Shown: positions 1-13,439 of the stretch, piece after piece | Numbering within the stretch: position 1 is the first letter of the stretch | Layout: every line of letters begins with the position of its first letter | NCBI RefSeq assembly: GCF_026914265.1 | Contig: NC_069127.1 | Span: 19,771,045 to 19,835,044 of the forward strand | DNA from: Mya arenaria | Taxonomy: Eukaryota > Mollusca > Bivalvia > Myida > Myidae | Reading direction: 5' to 3' | Length of the DNA stretch: 64,000 nucleotides | The notes under the pieces: generated by a model | What the model saw: the letters and a program-made list of their open reading frames with translations, nothing else | Databases searched by the model: none | What the model was told of the DNA's origin: nothing | Program-made: the position numbers and the translations under genes

Positions 1-116
1 GAACGAGGTTAAACAGAGTTCCGCAAAGAAGAAAACCGGGAGAGCCATGTGTTCTACCCCGTGGCTTGGAACGACAGCGACTGGCACGTATGACAAATAA
101 AATGTGATTTTGTGCT
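1..116 (+). CDS. possible 3' end of a gene entering from the left
   Basis: The first hundred bases are visibly richer in G+C than the AT-rich DNA after them, which suggests the last few dozen codons of an exon cut by the window edge. All three plus frames stay open after position 12 and end at TGA 91-93, TAA 98-100 or TGA 114-116, so the true frame cannot be decided. One frame reads FYPVAWNDSDWHV before its stop. Candidate AATAAA signals lie near 95 and 552. I do not recognise the protein, and this may be non-coding. Confidence 0.25.
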
Positions 117-1919
117 AGTTAAGTTTGTAGATCACATGTGTTGTACAACATTCTTAAGATGATAGTATGTGTTTGATATGAAATTTTAAAGATATGCACA
201 TACTTGTTTTTTTTTTGTTTTTTTTTATGGAACTTTTGTATTGTGTGTGATTTATTTTATGTTTTTGTTTAGCATTTAGCATGTTAGGCCTTTCGTTCTG
301 TATTCGAAAGTTATTGATCTAAGAATTAGTTTTGATGGATAGTACTTTTCGGACAATATTTTCTTGCTGGTTGTGTAGTAGATTGTATTTATACGGAATA
401 TTTTGTAAGAGTTGATATTTTCTCAGTTGTCTAAGTAGACAATTATATTATCATGTTTAAGCATTGCCCAGGACGACAATTTTAGACGGAGGGATATATA
501 TTGCAGTACAATGTTATATGCCCTTTTTAAGATAACTTTATTTTAATAATGGAAATAAACGATTAATCGATTTCTAAAATATATATTATCGTTTCTCCCA
601 TTCAATCATTTATGCGTTAAATCATTACAGCCAGAGCGTAGTCTACTAGTTAAGATATATTATATATCTTACAATAAGTTTTCATTATTAAAATCGGCTG
701 TAATGTTGTAGAATTAGAAAAAGAATTCGGTCCTGCATTGTCCACTTTATGTTTTTTGAAATAAACTTCAAAACGCGAATTTTATTGTTGAACGTTTTGT
801 TCGTTAAAATGCAATGAAATGAAATACAAGAGCATCCTGTTTGGAATAGACACGGTAACAACTCAGTTACTTTAGTAAAATAAGCCTAAAATCATAAATT
901 GTGCTATAGAAAATGCATGCCATCTTCGTTGATAGATGCGAGGTGACTTTCTGTAAATATCTAAATAGAGGGTGCAATGATTCAACACACATTTATTAAA
1001 AGAATTCCATCACATACGTGCTCGATATTCGATGATATAAATTGTTAAACAGTATAAACATTAACACAACGATACTATGCTAGATATGAAATTAAAAAGA
1101 AATATACTATAATCAAAACTAATTGTAAATCTAATGGAAACATGAGAATGGACTGAAAACAGAAAAACAAAATGAAGGATAATTATGCACAAAGTCAGGC
1201 TGACAGATACATATACAGTTGAACTTTATATTTCGTGTTATGCATAAGGTCAATCAATTTCATCACACTAAGTCTAACTACATTTTTCCTCTTTAACAAT
1301 TTTACGTAGCTCGACATATTCATTACAGACACAATAAAGTTAAATTCATATTTTATTTCACCATAGGTACAAATGGTGCTTAACCGTTCATTATGGGTGT
1401 TTCTATTGTAACCATTATGCCTAGTTCATTTTCAACTCTCTATTTAGTTATAGGAATTCAATACGAAATTTTATCGACATACAAAGAGTTTTCGAAAGAG
1501 GATATATACGTACTTTAACATGGGCTTTTATACAATGAGTTATACAAAGATCGTATTACCAATCAATATGACGTTCCTTTAAATAGACAGACCGAGTAGA
1601 CTGAATAGATCAAACAGATTTGAATTCAAAAACAGACTAATTCTTAATATGTAAGTGCAAAGCTAACTACCTTTACTGTATGAATTAATGTATTAAACTA
1701 TAAGGCTCATGAGAGATACTACCATTGTAATCAACAAACATAAATACCAATTGCATTAATTGCAGTAACACACATAAATACCCAATACTTAAAATGTTAT
1801 ATTTTGGGCGCACAATTGGAAACATTCATTTTCACGAAACAAATAACAACTTAAAAGTGGGAGCAATAACGATAATAACACGTAGTCATCGTAGTATTTC
1901 ACTATGAAATGAACTCCAA
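117..1919. other. no gene recognised; possible 3' UTR then intergenic
   Basis: This is AT-rich DNA with no supportable coding region. It contains a short inverted pair (CATTACAGCC near 624 and GGCTGTAATG near 693) around a palindromic AT stretch. The part from about 1735 resembles 15825-15990, downstream of the second GIMAP relic, so it belongs to the segmental duplication. Confidence 0.5.
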
Positions 1920-2203
1920 GAGTGGGAAGTGCTACTTTAAAGATAGAGATATATTATTTAAGGAATTAATTGTGGGATTGATGTCATTATCGGGGTATGA
2001 ACGCAATTGGGCTATTTAAAGTGTGTGGAGTCATGACCCCACGCGTACTTTAACTTGCCCTATTGCGTTCAAATCCCCGATAATGACATCAATTACGCAT
2101 TTCATTACTTACATTTACACAATAGTGTATAATTACATTACTAAATTGTTAAAAAATACTTCATTTCATTTAAAAAATAACTTATTGTAAGCATTTCCCA
2201 CCC
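1920..2203. repeat. near-palindromic foldback, MITE-like element
   Basis: A near-perfect palindrome runs from about 1976 to 2093. The left arm (GATTGATGTCATTATCGGGG then GAACGCAAT) is matched in reverse complement by the right arm, and the centre (GTCATGAC) is itself palindromic. Outer ends at 1920-1933 (GAGTGGGAAGTGCT) and 2190-2203 (AGCATTTCCCACCC) also match in inverted orientation, which suggests terminal inverted repeats of a small non-autonomous element. There is no coding capacity. Confidence 0.5.
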
Positions 2204-2645
2204 GTTATGTAAATAGTACGACCCAACCCAACGGAAAAAAGTTTTGAAATGACGTCACAATAACGCGCGAAAGATTCATCACTTCAAATCACTTTTAAAT
2301 GTAAAATTGAAACATTTTTGACAACAATACATTTAGCATATCATACATATTCACGTTCTTACATGCTAATTGAAGTGACACAATACAAACAATAACAAAA
2401 TAAATAATTTTCAATGTACATCTACATTTTTATGCGATGACCCACAATCCGAACATATCCAAGATGTTGCATTCATCGGATGATAATCACAATTGCCGGA
2501 AGGCAGTTCATTTAAGGAATGGAAGTTAATGAGTAAATATTCACAAACGGCACGCAATACAACAAACAACTATGTTCACAGTATAAAACGATAGTAGACA
2601 CAAAGGCTGCTTATTGTTTATTGTTTGTGACATCGGATGTTGACC

Positions 2646-3429
2646 TCAATGGTGTTTAAGTCTAGCATACACAGCTGCCCCGCTGACGACCTATCCCAAA
2701 CAGACTGGTATCCAAGCAGGTATACTCTTTGCAAGAGCTTTCACCAGTGCGTCAATCTGATCTGGGATTTCACTGGGCCAGTTGGCGAGATGATACCTCA
2801 ACGCTTGTCCGTAACGGTGTATGTTCGCATAAGAATATGTTTGCGACCCATTCTTGCTTAACAATTCTTTTGCTTTAAATATTTTTTCCGGCGCACAATC
2901 TGTATCAGTTGCATTATTTTCAATACTTACAAGTCTGTTTCCACACTTTTCAACAATTTTAGAAAGGGCTGTGTGTTCACGTACTTGTTCCTTCAAATCT
3001 ACATCTGACTCGAAACGGCTTCCATGGGTTACGACAACAATAATGTTGTTGTATATCTTTTTCAAAAATGACCCGCAGCAAATCTTTTATAAAGTTGTCT
3101 TCGTTGGTAATTCTTCTGGCTTCAAATACGAGATGAAAGGCATGCGGCTTTTGGCAATATGTCGTATATGAAGACTAAATCACTAACGCCGTCACTGAAA
3201 GAGAGGTTTCTGTATCAAAGAACCCCGGCGTATCAACAACTGTGTAATCATAGTGCGAATGTCCGAATTCCACAAGCCCCCTTTTTACAAAGCAATGGTT
3301 TGTTCCAGCTTTAAAACCCCCTTTTGCTGAAAAAGAATTCGTCCTCAAAAGTGTATTTCCGGTAGAACTTTTACCACTTCCAGTACTTCCAATCAAAATA
3401 ACTCGCCTTACAAGAACTTTATCACTCAT
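2646..3429 (-). pseudogene. AIG1/GIMAP-type GTPase, degenerate copy 1
   Basis: The start at 3429 opens a frame with an AIG1-type G domain: P-loop GSTGSGKS at residues 14-21, TGN just after it, and a DTPGFFDT G3 motif. GIMAP GTPases are membrane-associated GTP-binding proteins linked to immune cell survival in vertebrates and expanded in molluscs. The frame stops at TAG 3175-3177, where paralogous copy 2 has CAG. The same frame then continues with recognisable sequence (TTYCQKPHAF). A one-base shift near 3056-3060 moves it into another frame carrying IIVVVTHG (G4 region) and KIVEKCGNRL. A third lesion is the stop at 2691-2693, inside the expected C-terminal hydrophobic stretch (GAAVYARLKHH follows in frame). 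There is no visible intron. With two stops and one shift it is very probably a pseudogene, though an assembly error could explain one lesion. Confidence 0.85.
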
Positions 3430-3890
3430 GTTGAAAATTCAAAATTTTACTTGTTCATTCAACATAAAATATCTATAAATTAAATGTTTTAGAATCTGGC
3501 TATTTATAAACTTCAAGGCAAACTTCTGATATTCTGCCAGGTACGTGTATGTATTCGCAGTTTATCTGATAGATTTTACCTATCAAAATTAACAGTAAGC
3601 TTTTAAGATCAATACTTCTATTTGCTATTTTGCACTGCCATAGAGCAAACAAAATCGCGTGATCATAAATGCGATAAAGGTAAAGTACCTATGACATTGT
3701 ATACGCCACTTGATTCTGGCTTTTATGTGGCATATTACCTGTCATTCTTGATGTTGAATTATTGAGAACATTCAGAACGAACTTTGGAATCGGCCTTGTA
3801 GACGGCCACTCATTTTGTAGATTTTTCCGAATACAATTATAAAACGGATATTTGCAACTGGTTCTTTATGACAACATATCTAAAAGCTAG

Positions 3891-3909
3891 TATATATATA
3901 TACTTTATA

Positions 3910-3983
<74 letters not shown>

Positions 3984-3987
3984 AGTA
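3891..3987. repeat. (TA)n microsatellite with palindromic shoulders
   Basis: A run of about 64 bp of alternating TA is bracketed by ACTTTATATG on the left and CATATAAAGT on the right, so the whole block can fold into one hairpin. Confidence 0.9.
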
Positions 3988-4099
3988 TTTCTGCATGGCG
4001 AAATTATCAAAAATCTTTTTTTTATTCATCATCGTATGGCAAAACAGTTCTTTACGACAAAACATATAAACTATTATACCATTAAGTGTATGAGTCATG

Positions 4100-7000
4100 C
4101 ATAAATAATAATAAAAAAGCTATATATTTCATCACTGCATCGCATTCGTACCTTGCATAGGTATTATAACACCATACTTGACATAAAACGATTACTTAGC
4201 ATAAACAGCAGTGTAGACTGAAAGTCCGGGAATATCCCGGGAACAATGAGAACCCTTTTCAAAGCATACACGGGGCCGGGCGGACAGAACGTGCACCTTG
4301 AATTCAAGGACAGACGAATACTTCGCCGGAATTGACGTGGATCTCTAAAAATCCTTCACGGCGTCCCGTAATTCTGGTATGGTGAATAATAAGAGTGTTG
4401 TTATTAAAACGGTTTTGGGGGAACTATACAGTGTAGGATCAGTTTTGTATTGTCTGACTTATTGATCGTCATAGTTGAATTTCATTATCGCTTGGCGCTT
4501 TACATTAATATAATACATGAAAACTACAGGGACAAGCCCAGAAGTCAGATTTCATGTCACAATCATCCAATATTGGTCCACAAAGAGTGTCGGCTCAAAA
4601 CGAAATTAACTTCGTTGTTATTTGTAGAGACAGTAAAGTTTGCACATTTATTCTAAACTCCCATAACATATTTTAGCATTAACGCTGAACACTTTCATCG
4701 TTGATTAGGCACAAGAAAACCGCAAGATGGTATTTATATTTTCGACCATTAATTTCGTACAGTCACTGTTTATAACGTCCAAGTGAAATCGATATTACCG
4801 CATCACTGAGGAAACCTCTTAATCCATATACTCATGATATATTCTGCAAAAATCATTGAAAATGACATGAATGTAGAGACACAAAGAAACTTGGTAATCG
4901 CTTGTCTGTGTAAAATCGCAAAGTTTAATCATGCGACTTTCGGTCACGATAATTTAAATGTAAATAAATATAAGTAGGTTAATAGTAGCGGCCCGCAGTT
5001 GAGTAGGTTCAAACTAACAATCATGCATACAGTGCTTCTACTTATACTTACTGTAAACATATAGTCCATGAACTCCATTTTTAACGATTTTTCTCAAACT
5101 TGTTACACTATGAAAGCGCATAACATCGTACATAAGACTTTCATTTCCTGCATCCCTGGTCATTTGATTGCGAAGTTGACAAACTTGACCTTATTTTGTC
5201 TTCAAATTGACGAAGGTATCCGATATCTTTACCAAATGTTATAATGTTTATAGGACGAGCTTGATGACAAGCCCAATCTCTATTCCTCTCCTGAATTATG
5301 ACGTTTTGTGAAAATATAACATTAATGTAATTGTCCGCTTTCTTAATTGAACATTTTCACCTAATAATTTCTTAAGATAAATTCATAAATAATGTTCAGA
5401 GCATACTTTGATGAGGTCGAAGCCAGGCCCTATTGAAAGTAATGACAAATGCCTCTTTAAACTTGACCAAAATTACTCTGTCCGCTGTCTAAGCTGACTG
5501 TTTCGTATAAAAAAGATTACAACTTGAGTAATCTTGAAGGTTTTATTCGTAGGCAACATTAAAAACAAGCATGAAAGCTCAAATACTAACTTTAGTTTGG
5601 ATTTTGATAAAGTAATGAGACAGAGTTAACCCGAATATTTCTCATCCAAACTTTACCCGGTTACCCTAACATTCATCAATGACGACCTTAGGATATTTGT
5701 TAGAATGTTGTCGTGAGTAGCTAGTTTCTCTTGTTTAGTCGTTCTTTTTGTCTTTGCATAGGTTTCAATTTTAAGCTACTAGACACGCCCTCATGCTTTC
5801 CATTGTAAAATTGTAAAGGCTGACTGTTAGAAGTTCAAAATTGGAAAGGGGAAATCATTATTATTCGCCTTCTATTTGAAAGGGCAATAACTGCTGTATA
5901 ACGCGACACATACAACCGTGAACATTTAATTTTCACAAAGGTTGCGTGTTACGTGACGTCAAAGACTTTGGATCAAGTCTAAACATTATCGGATGGTATT
6001 TCATGATTGTGTAGTGTGTTATAAGGGTTATTCTCCATGGAGAGGAAATAAACGCTACATTTCATACGCTAAGTATTGGCTCAGTTTGTTTGGTTCCCAG
6101 TCAGTTTTTGTAGAATAGTGCGTATAAACAGTTGAAGTTTTGACCTTGAAGTGTTTAGAAGACGAGTCTCGTTTTGACAAGAAAACCCCTTGGGTTTAAT
6201 TTGCCCACCTAGTGATTTAGTAATTAAGTAACAAATACAATGATTTCAACCATCAAAACACTTTAGATGCCCGATAAACTTACGTTATTGTTTGATGTCA
6301 AATGTATATTTAAACAACTATTATTAACGGTCCATTTTGGTTTTTGAAAAACTGTAAGTGTAATTTCTTCAAATGTGCATTACCTTTGTCATTAATGTAA
6401 GATATATCTTTTAAAACATAATTAGTGATAATAACCAAACCATATCTATTTAAACGATGCGGAATTGGAGGTTGCAGTCACACAAATTTAACTTTAAAAT
6501 GTGCTTAAGGTCATCACGTGCAATAGTCTGGTCCACAGCATGGCTTAAGTAGTACAGTGAGGGTGCAGATAACAATATATTTTAGGCCAGCATCAAGTGA
6601 GCTTCATATTCTCACGAAATCCCGAGTGTTTCATTTACCTACCTAATTATCATTTGAATATTTATTAACGGTTTAGTTTAAACATATGTATTTGGATTAA
6701 TTCACGTATGAACATCAAGTTAAATAATAAATTAGGGATAAATATCTTTTCGCAATATCGCGCTTTCAAATCACTTAACAGTGGAATCTTATGTTTTCAC
6801 ATCAATAAATCGTTTATAATTGTTTTAATACGCTCGTCCACATTTATTTTATACCGACAATCAGTCAATCTAGTTGAACATAACAGAACGTAATGAAACA
6901 CAACATAACTAAATTGTACGTAAAGGAACGATTATCTGATAAACCCAAACACAATGATCAACACACAAACACCATAAAAAATACACTAACAATCAAATAA

Positions 7001-8830
7001 TAAAATAATAAATGAGGTTCATAAAATCTTTGCATGACGTTACAAACAGATTTAAAGTAACAAAAATGCTCGAAAATTGCCTTATCTAACACTTCATTAT
7101 TTAATGTAAATTAATTTAATTTATAAAAAGCAAAAATGTAACAAATATAGCTTACTGGTACATTGGAACGTCTTACTGAGCAGAAACTAAACATTCATTC
7201 AAGTCTTTTTTCTCGCACCTTACTTACTGACCAAATATACCTTCGCCCGGGAATCTAACAGCTGCCAGCAAATCAAAACCAAAAACAGGCTCAAGAAACC
7301 ATGCAAAATATATGTTTTGTTTACATATCTTGCATATTCCGGCCAAATTATCAAAACAATGAATCCGATTAATCTCTGCTATACTTCTTACATAAATCAT
7401 CATCGCTAGCATCCTCGCCTACAGAGCTTATGGGTTTACTAAACATATTCCTAGCTGCGGCACAAGCAAATTTATGTTATTTCCCCTCCCTGAGATGAAA
7501 AGTCAAAAGTAACAGTTGTCATGACAAAATTGTGAATAATATAAGAAAAAAAGTGATGGGACACTTTATGAAGCAAGTAAAGAAAAAAATTTAAAAGATA
7601 AAATATAACATAGGAAATGATTTGTGAATTATGGACACGTTATTGTAATAATTTAATTTGTGATGTGTAGTACTAAAAAAGTAATAAGGACGGAAATAAT
7701 GTTTGTGGCAGAAGCGAGCTGTTGTCGCAATAAAGTGATGGTTTTGAAATGACATCATTTGTTTTATGGGTTAGGTGATGATATTCTTATAGAAAATTAT
7801 TAAGGATCAAAGGCATTGAATGTTCGAACACACGACAAGACTCAATTGCTAAACATTTCTGCAAAACACTACGAAAATGGCTGCGGTTTCAGATTGGCAA
7901 CACGAACATAGGGATGAGTCGATGAGAGAATGTAGATGGAGGTGGTGTTTAAATGAGGTGCAGGAGATACGAAGCCGGCCGTGAAGGATTTCATTGTTTC
8001 TTAGGCCAATGCTGAAAATCGGGTTAGATGTTTAGATGTGGAACAGGATTTAAAGCTGTCTCGAAGGCAACAAGGGACGGTTGGAAAGAGATGCATAAGA
8101 GCTAACCCTGTTACTTAAATATAACGTTAAGGAATTAATCAAGCAAGGGTGAGGAAACGAGTGTAGGTTTTCTATAAATATATGTTCATTTGTTTGTCGT
8201 AATTGGATCATTATCATAAGTTATCCATACGGGAGACCCTGAAAATAAACAAACACGTGACCTATGATATGCACATCATTAGGATAGTGACCGTAGTCAT
8301 GACACAAACAAGTACACATCATGGTTATAATATTACTAGAGGTTATTCTATCCTATCAATGTTGCTGTATCAAGTGTATCAGGGACTATCAAAAACTAAC
8401 AAGAACATGTCTCTGCTTTGCGTGCCCATTTTTAAAATTGTCGAATCATCCTGAATATAACTTAAATTTGGTAGTGGTTCACTGTCCGCATGTTCAATGG
8501 GTAATATCTCAGAAAGTTCATGAAGTGGTGGTTTGCTTAATAAATCTTTATGAAATCTTCAGAAATAATTCTACAACTTATACCAATATCTAACAATGCT
8601 ATTGTTTTCAGTCATTCTAATAAAATATTTGCTTCAATTGCTTTGGTTATGTCCGGTCCATCAACCTGAGCACCTACGCTTTTAAATAATTTTTATTTAG
8701 ATGATATTTAAATCTTTCTAATTGACCGGGCAATCCTTTGCAATGAGTCCTTGCTGTTTTCATCTGTTACATATTCTACTGCACGCTGATTTGTTATTGG
8801 ATTGGTAATTACCATCTATCGAGATTGTAC
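4100..8830. other. no gene recognised
   Basis: This is AT-rich sequence with only short open frames and no domain signature I can support. A G+C-richer patch at about 4215-4380 contains CCGGGAATATCCCGGG and may be a repeat fragment. Confidence 0.5.
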
Positions 8831-8834
8831 TCTC

Positions 8835-9160
8835 TTTGGTTCATATCAATATCCTAGCCTGTCAAAATTTAGAAGAGGTAGATTTGGACAAGCACGTATT
8901 AAAGGCAGACATTAATCTACCTCTTCTAAATGTCCTATTCCCATACTGACATTGATGTTGTTGCTGGTAATGCAGGTCTGATCAATCACCACAACGTTAT
9001 CATCTTCAACATAGAAAATTTGAGAGACTAGGATATTGATATGAACCAAATTCAAATATAACTTGATTGTGTTGGCTACCATGATGGCTTTGGCCATTTT
9101 AAATGGTAAGAATTCAGTCTTAGGTATCATAATTCCAATATTTCTGTTCCTCTCTAACAT
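8835..9160. repeat. nested inverted repeats, possible transposon remnant
   Basis: Two inverted pairs are nested. A 23-bp perfect pair lies at 8835-8857 and 9028-9050, with weaker extension inward. An 18-bp pair lies at 8867-8884 and 8914-8931. A minus-strand frame of 82 codons (8912-9160) crosses the right arms. I do not recognise its protein. The arrangement suggests a rearranged mobile element. Confidence 0.4.
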
Positions 9161-9451
9161 TGTATGTTTTTCAAAAATTGAAGTAAATCATTTGTAACAT
9201 CAAATTGTTGATGGAGTTTCAACTTCTAAATTGCCTTTTACAATTTTCCATCTTCTAGCTACATTCTCCCAACTTTTTTACCTCACCCTGCGATTCTTTA
9301 CCAAGATGTGACATTAGGACTTAATTTCAATCACTTAAAACTTATCACTGAGTGTTTAAACACTTGCGGCGGAACCTAACAAGTCTTAATTAATACCCCA
9401 AGTATTTGATATTATATAGTAATGTGCTGTGTGTGGATTTTTTGTGTTTTT

Positions 9452-10658
9452 GTTTCATGTTTTTGGTTTGTGATTTTTGTGTGTGTTCTTTGTCATTGGC
9501 GTTGACCCTGTGCCTTTTTATGTTTAAACTTTTGTCTTCTGGACTTTTTTCTTGATTTTTTCATATAAATATTGATCAGAATTAATGACAAAAACGGCCG
9601 GTAGGCCGGACTATTGGTCACAAAATGGGCTGTACTTCATATTTACGTAATTAAATGTCACAGTAGTTCTCTAACCATAATCAAGGAAAGTCATTTTAGA
9701 AAAATGACAAATACATGGCCCCAAAGATGCTAATTACTAACAAAAAATGACCATAATCATGAAACGAACTAGTATACACTATAGTTATTACAATAATATG
9801 GCAACTTGCCTACATGTATCACATGCGGTATCCAGTGACATTATGATAACATGACCGATATGCAAATAATCATATAAAACATATACAGCCAACAAACATG
9901 TTCATTGTCACATATCAGTCCTTAGGCCAGTTCTCAGACTTTCAGACATTCCATAACCGTTGGAAACAGATTAAAATGAAAGTGATTTATCACTATGAAA
10001 TAGGCTAGAATTGTCCTTACCAGTTCGCCATTAGTCTTAAACAAGATTTAAATGCCGCTATTGTGAATTTGTACCAAACATAAAATGAAGAAAGTAAAAA
10101 AGCACAGCTCAATTGCTAGCCAAAAGATATTCATAACAAACAAATAGCCAACACATTCTTGATTGTATGGATCAACAAAACTGACCAGTTTAACACCGGA
10201 ACTCAAACGTGTTACATGAACATATTCACACAATCATCTGCTACAGAGGTTTGACTAGAGCTGCTGGATCTCGCTGATCAGAGTCACGGACATTTAAGTC
10301 CCCCAAAAGGCGCTAAATAAATACATTCCTGACTAAACAGTCAAAATAAATAAAACTTGTTCTAGTCAGCCGAGTTCAACGCATACGGTTAAACATCCCT
10401 AATATCATAGAAAATTGGTAATTCACCAAAATTCAAAGCTGTGAAAGAGATTCTATTGACGAACGGCAAAGGAAGATAAAATATTAGGTATAATTGTGAT
10501 TTGCTAGTTGTGATAGGTGAGAAAGAATTCTGATCAATATTTATATGAAAAAATCAAGAAAAAAGTCCAGAAGACAAAAGTTTAAACATAAAAAAGAAAC
10601 AGGGTCAACGCCAATGACAAAGAACACACACAAAAATCACAAACCAAAAACATGAAAC
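9452..10658. repeat. long inverted repeat, about 133-bp arms, 0.94 kb apart
   Basis: The sequence 9452-9583 returns in reverse complement at 10526-10658 with few differences. Shared landmarks include GTTTAAACATAAA, GTCAACGCCAATGACAAAGA and TGATCAATATTTATATGAAA. The arms are related to the dispersed repeats near 17.2, 17.9 and 18.2 kb. The interior (9584-10525) shows no gene. It may be a non-autonomous element with long terminal inverted repeats, or two opposed copies of one repeat. The right arm ends only 76 bp before the first TSP1 exon. Confidence 0.75.
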
Positions 10659-10734
10659 AAAGATCAGAATACTAGTACGTTTTTCTCTTTAGGAAAAGAT
10701 GCCTGCGCACTATCGGGATTGATTTATGTTTCAG

Positions 10735-10900
10735 TGAATGGAGGATATTCAGACTGGACGGAATGGACAGGTTGTTCATCCACCTGTTCCAACGGAATCA
10801 AAACCCGATATCGACTTTGCGACAACCCCATTAAACGCATTGTGTACCGGGGATTATTTCAACTTCGAAAAGTGTTACTCTGAGCATGAATGCGACCCAA
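10735..10900 (+). pseudogene. TSP1 exon A1, frameshifted
   Basis: After an acceptor (TTTATGTTTCAG) the exon reads NGGYSDWTEWTGCSSTC, then RYRLCDNP. These are the WxxW tryptophans, the CSxTC core and the Arg ladder of a thrombospondin type 1 repeat. After CDNP the sequence is shorter by a number not divisible by three compared with the sister exon at 19551. The second half (CTGDYFNFEKCYSEHEC) is therefore in another frame and the first frame meets TGA. The donor at 10901 (GTATGT) is intact and phase 1. The exon is probably inactive or skipped. Confidence 0.75.
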
Positions 10901-11124
10901 GTATGTACCTTTGTGATAAAAAGGTTATTTGTAAATAATGTCTATTTATATCCTATTTCAGTCAAATATAGTCAATCTGAAAATTCAGCTAGGTTAACTG
11001 AAAAATTCTTAATCAACTTGAACTTATCGCTGTTGTCTTTTTAAAGAAAATATTATGAGAGAGCTCACTTATAGTGCGGTTTGGTGTAAGCATATAAAAT
11101 CACATACTTAATTATCACCGCGTG

Positions 11125-11290
11125 TCTTCTTCTTCTTCTTCTTCTTCTTCTTCGTCTTCACAAAATCACAAATCACAAAACAATAAAGACAGACTGCAGA
11201 TTTCTTTATTGATAAATATTGCATGACTTGTGGATTGCCGCCTTGAAACGGTCAGCGAATTAGAATATTCACTTGCAAAGGACAACTTGG
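11125..11290. repeat. (CTT)n microsatellite and dispersed repeat fragment
   Basis: A CTT run occupies 11125-11159. It is followed by a fragment containing GCCGCCTTGAAACGGTCAGC, the core also found near 18061, 18361 and (diverged) 29271, so it belongs to the same dispersed family. Confidence 0.65.
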
Positions 11291-12640
11291 AAGGAAAATA
11301 CTACTGCAATAAAATTGTTCACCCATTATTAAATAAGCGAAAATTGAACTGGTAGTTCACAACAATACCCATGATAGGTAAATAAAGATCATATGGTTGT
11401 TTAATATGTGTTTTATTGCTTTGTTGCATTTTCGTCTTTATTAGTTTTCCACCTTTGTTCAATTTTACAACCCAATAGCAGTTATTGGTCGGTATACATA
11501 AAATGCTTTATGTCTTCGAGACTGTACCATTTAGACAGTGACACAGATTAGGCAATCCCTGTTCTTTGTTCCAAATGAATAGTTTTGAAAACAATTAAAA
11601 ACTCAGTGCGAATGATATTCAAATTGTTCTCATTTAACCCCAATTAAACACACCCCAAAGTAAAATTGGCAATCTTCCAACTTTCATTTAAGAAATAACA
11701 GACAATGCCATTACTAAACTCATGTTGGTAATTGAATATTAGCAAATATTGTCGTAAACAATATATGTACATTCATTTCCGCACGTATTGCAGTTGTAAC
11801 GTTTGCCAAAACATATTAAATACATTTATTTAGACTCAAAATGTGCATTAAAGTATAACCTTAAACCGATAAGATAATTGGCGTATTAAAACTGTTATAA
11901 CAGGAAACGATAAAAGGCTAAAGCAGACCTTTTTGGAACTTCTATGCGGTCGCTTTGATGAGCTATCAAACGGGTCTGTGGTGTGCAAATCCTATTATCA
12001 TGTTCGATTGTGGTTGATGTTTATAGTGTTGATAGTGATGTTGTTGATATTTCAATATTGTTGTTGTTAATACATTTTTTTTGTTAGTGATACCGGCCAA
12101 TATTAATGAACGGTCCCAGAAAAAACAGTCGATCCTTTTATGTACGTTATTTTGTTAGTTATAGTTTATAGGCGTTATGTTAAATCAATTTTTTACCCGT
12201 TGATGATATTCAAGAACAAATATACAAAACAATATTTGTTTTAGTATTTGTTTTACTTCTTTTGTCAAACGGATGTAAATGCTCAGTTACTATATGGAGC
12301 TTTGTATGAAAATATATATTTATATAAAGCTGGATTACAACTCGGTTATTTGTGTGATTCGGTTTGCAGGCGGAGGACACAATCACACATGACCGTTTTC
12401 AATATTCTATGATATGCTCATGATAAGCACATGTCACTTACTTTCAATTCCAATGGCCTTTCCAAGCATTTACAATAGTAGGTTATAGTGTTGCTCCTAG
12501 GTCAGTGCCTCCGTGGTATATTCCAGTTCCAGTAATTCATGCACAGTGATTATATTGCATAGTGTTTGGATTATAGGTCGTGCAGTTTCATTCTACAGCA
12601 ACAGATACATGCCATTCTGCATTTATGATTTATAATTCAG

Positions 12641-12814
12641 TCAATGGAGGATTTTCGGCTTGGACTCCATGGATAAAATGTTCGGATACGTGCGGAGATG
12701 GGACCAGAAGCCGGTATCGGCTTTGCAACAATCCCCCACCACAGTACGGTGGGACTGAGTGTAATGGGGACTTGTCTAGCTTCGATGCATGTTCTATACA
12801 GAAGATATGCCCAA
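12641..12814 (+). CDS. TSP1 exon A2 of TSP1-Ly6-like gene, copy A
   Basis: This 174-bp exon has an acceptor (TATAATTCAG) and a donor (GTACGT), and is phase 1 at both ends. It encodes one thrombospondin type 1 repeat: GGFSAWTPWIKCSDTCGDG, then RSRYRLC, then PPPQYGGTEC and DACSIQKICP. WxxW, the TCGDGxRxR strand and six cysteines are all present. TSP1 repeats are extracellular modules that bind glycosaminoglycans and proteins and carry C-mannosylated Trp. The exon is followed by Ly6-like exons at 13440 and 14084. Its downstream intron resembles the one after exon B at 19551, so the two genes are tandem duplicates. Confidence 0.85.
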
Positions 12815-13439
12815 GTACGTACCCTTTGTTTTTCAAAAACATTATAATACATGATTTGTTTTATGCCACCAAAATTCTTTTCCGAATACTATTTTCTTAA
12901 ACTCAAATTACAAAACCGTATTAAATTCAACGCGATTGCTTCAGGAATGGTTAATCCGAGAAAAAACTTGTTGAAGGGTTATGCAATTGCTTTGGTTGGT
13001 ACCACAAACAGGGCATTACATTATTGAATATATTTAAGTAGGACCATATACAAAAACATTATAACGTTGTGATAAGCCGCTTTTCTGACGACCCGCATCA
13101 CGTCTACTCGGTCTCAACGGTTGCTTCTCCACGTGATTTAGGCAAAAAAAGCATCCTTTAATAATACAATACAATACAATAAAAATACGACACGTTTATT
13201 ATAGTTTTATGACACTGGTGAGGTTGTCAGAAAATACGGTTATATTGCTCGATGCCGGATTTCGTATAATGTTGGTCCTTTACCTCAAGTATTCCCGAAA
13301 GCTGAAGTTTGCATTGGGTTGTTTAATTTAAATAGACCTCCTTTAAAGGCATCTTACTGGGATATGCAAACAAATGTAGACGAGGCTTTCATCTCTTACA
13401 TAATAAATTACACGGTTTACGTTTCGCCTTCTGTTTCAG

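Noticed and set aside
3880..4098. Minus-strand frame rich in Ile-Tyr
   Set aside because: It is a translation of the (TA)n repeat.
12630..12852. Minus-strand frames over the TSP1 exon at 12641
   Set aside because: They are antisense shadows of a well-supported TSP1 exon.
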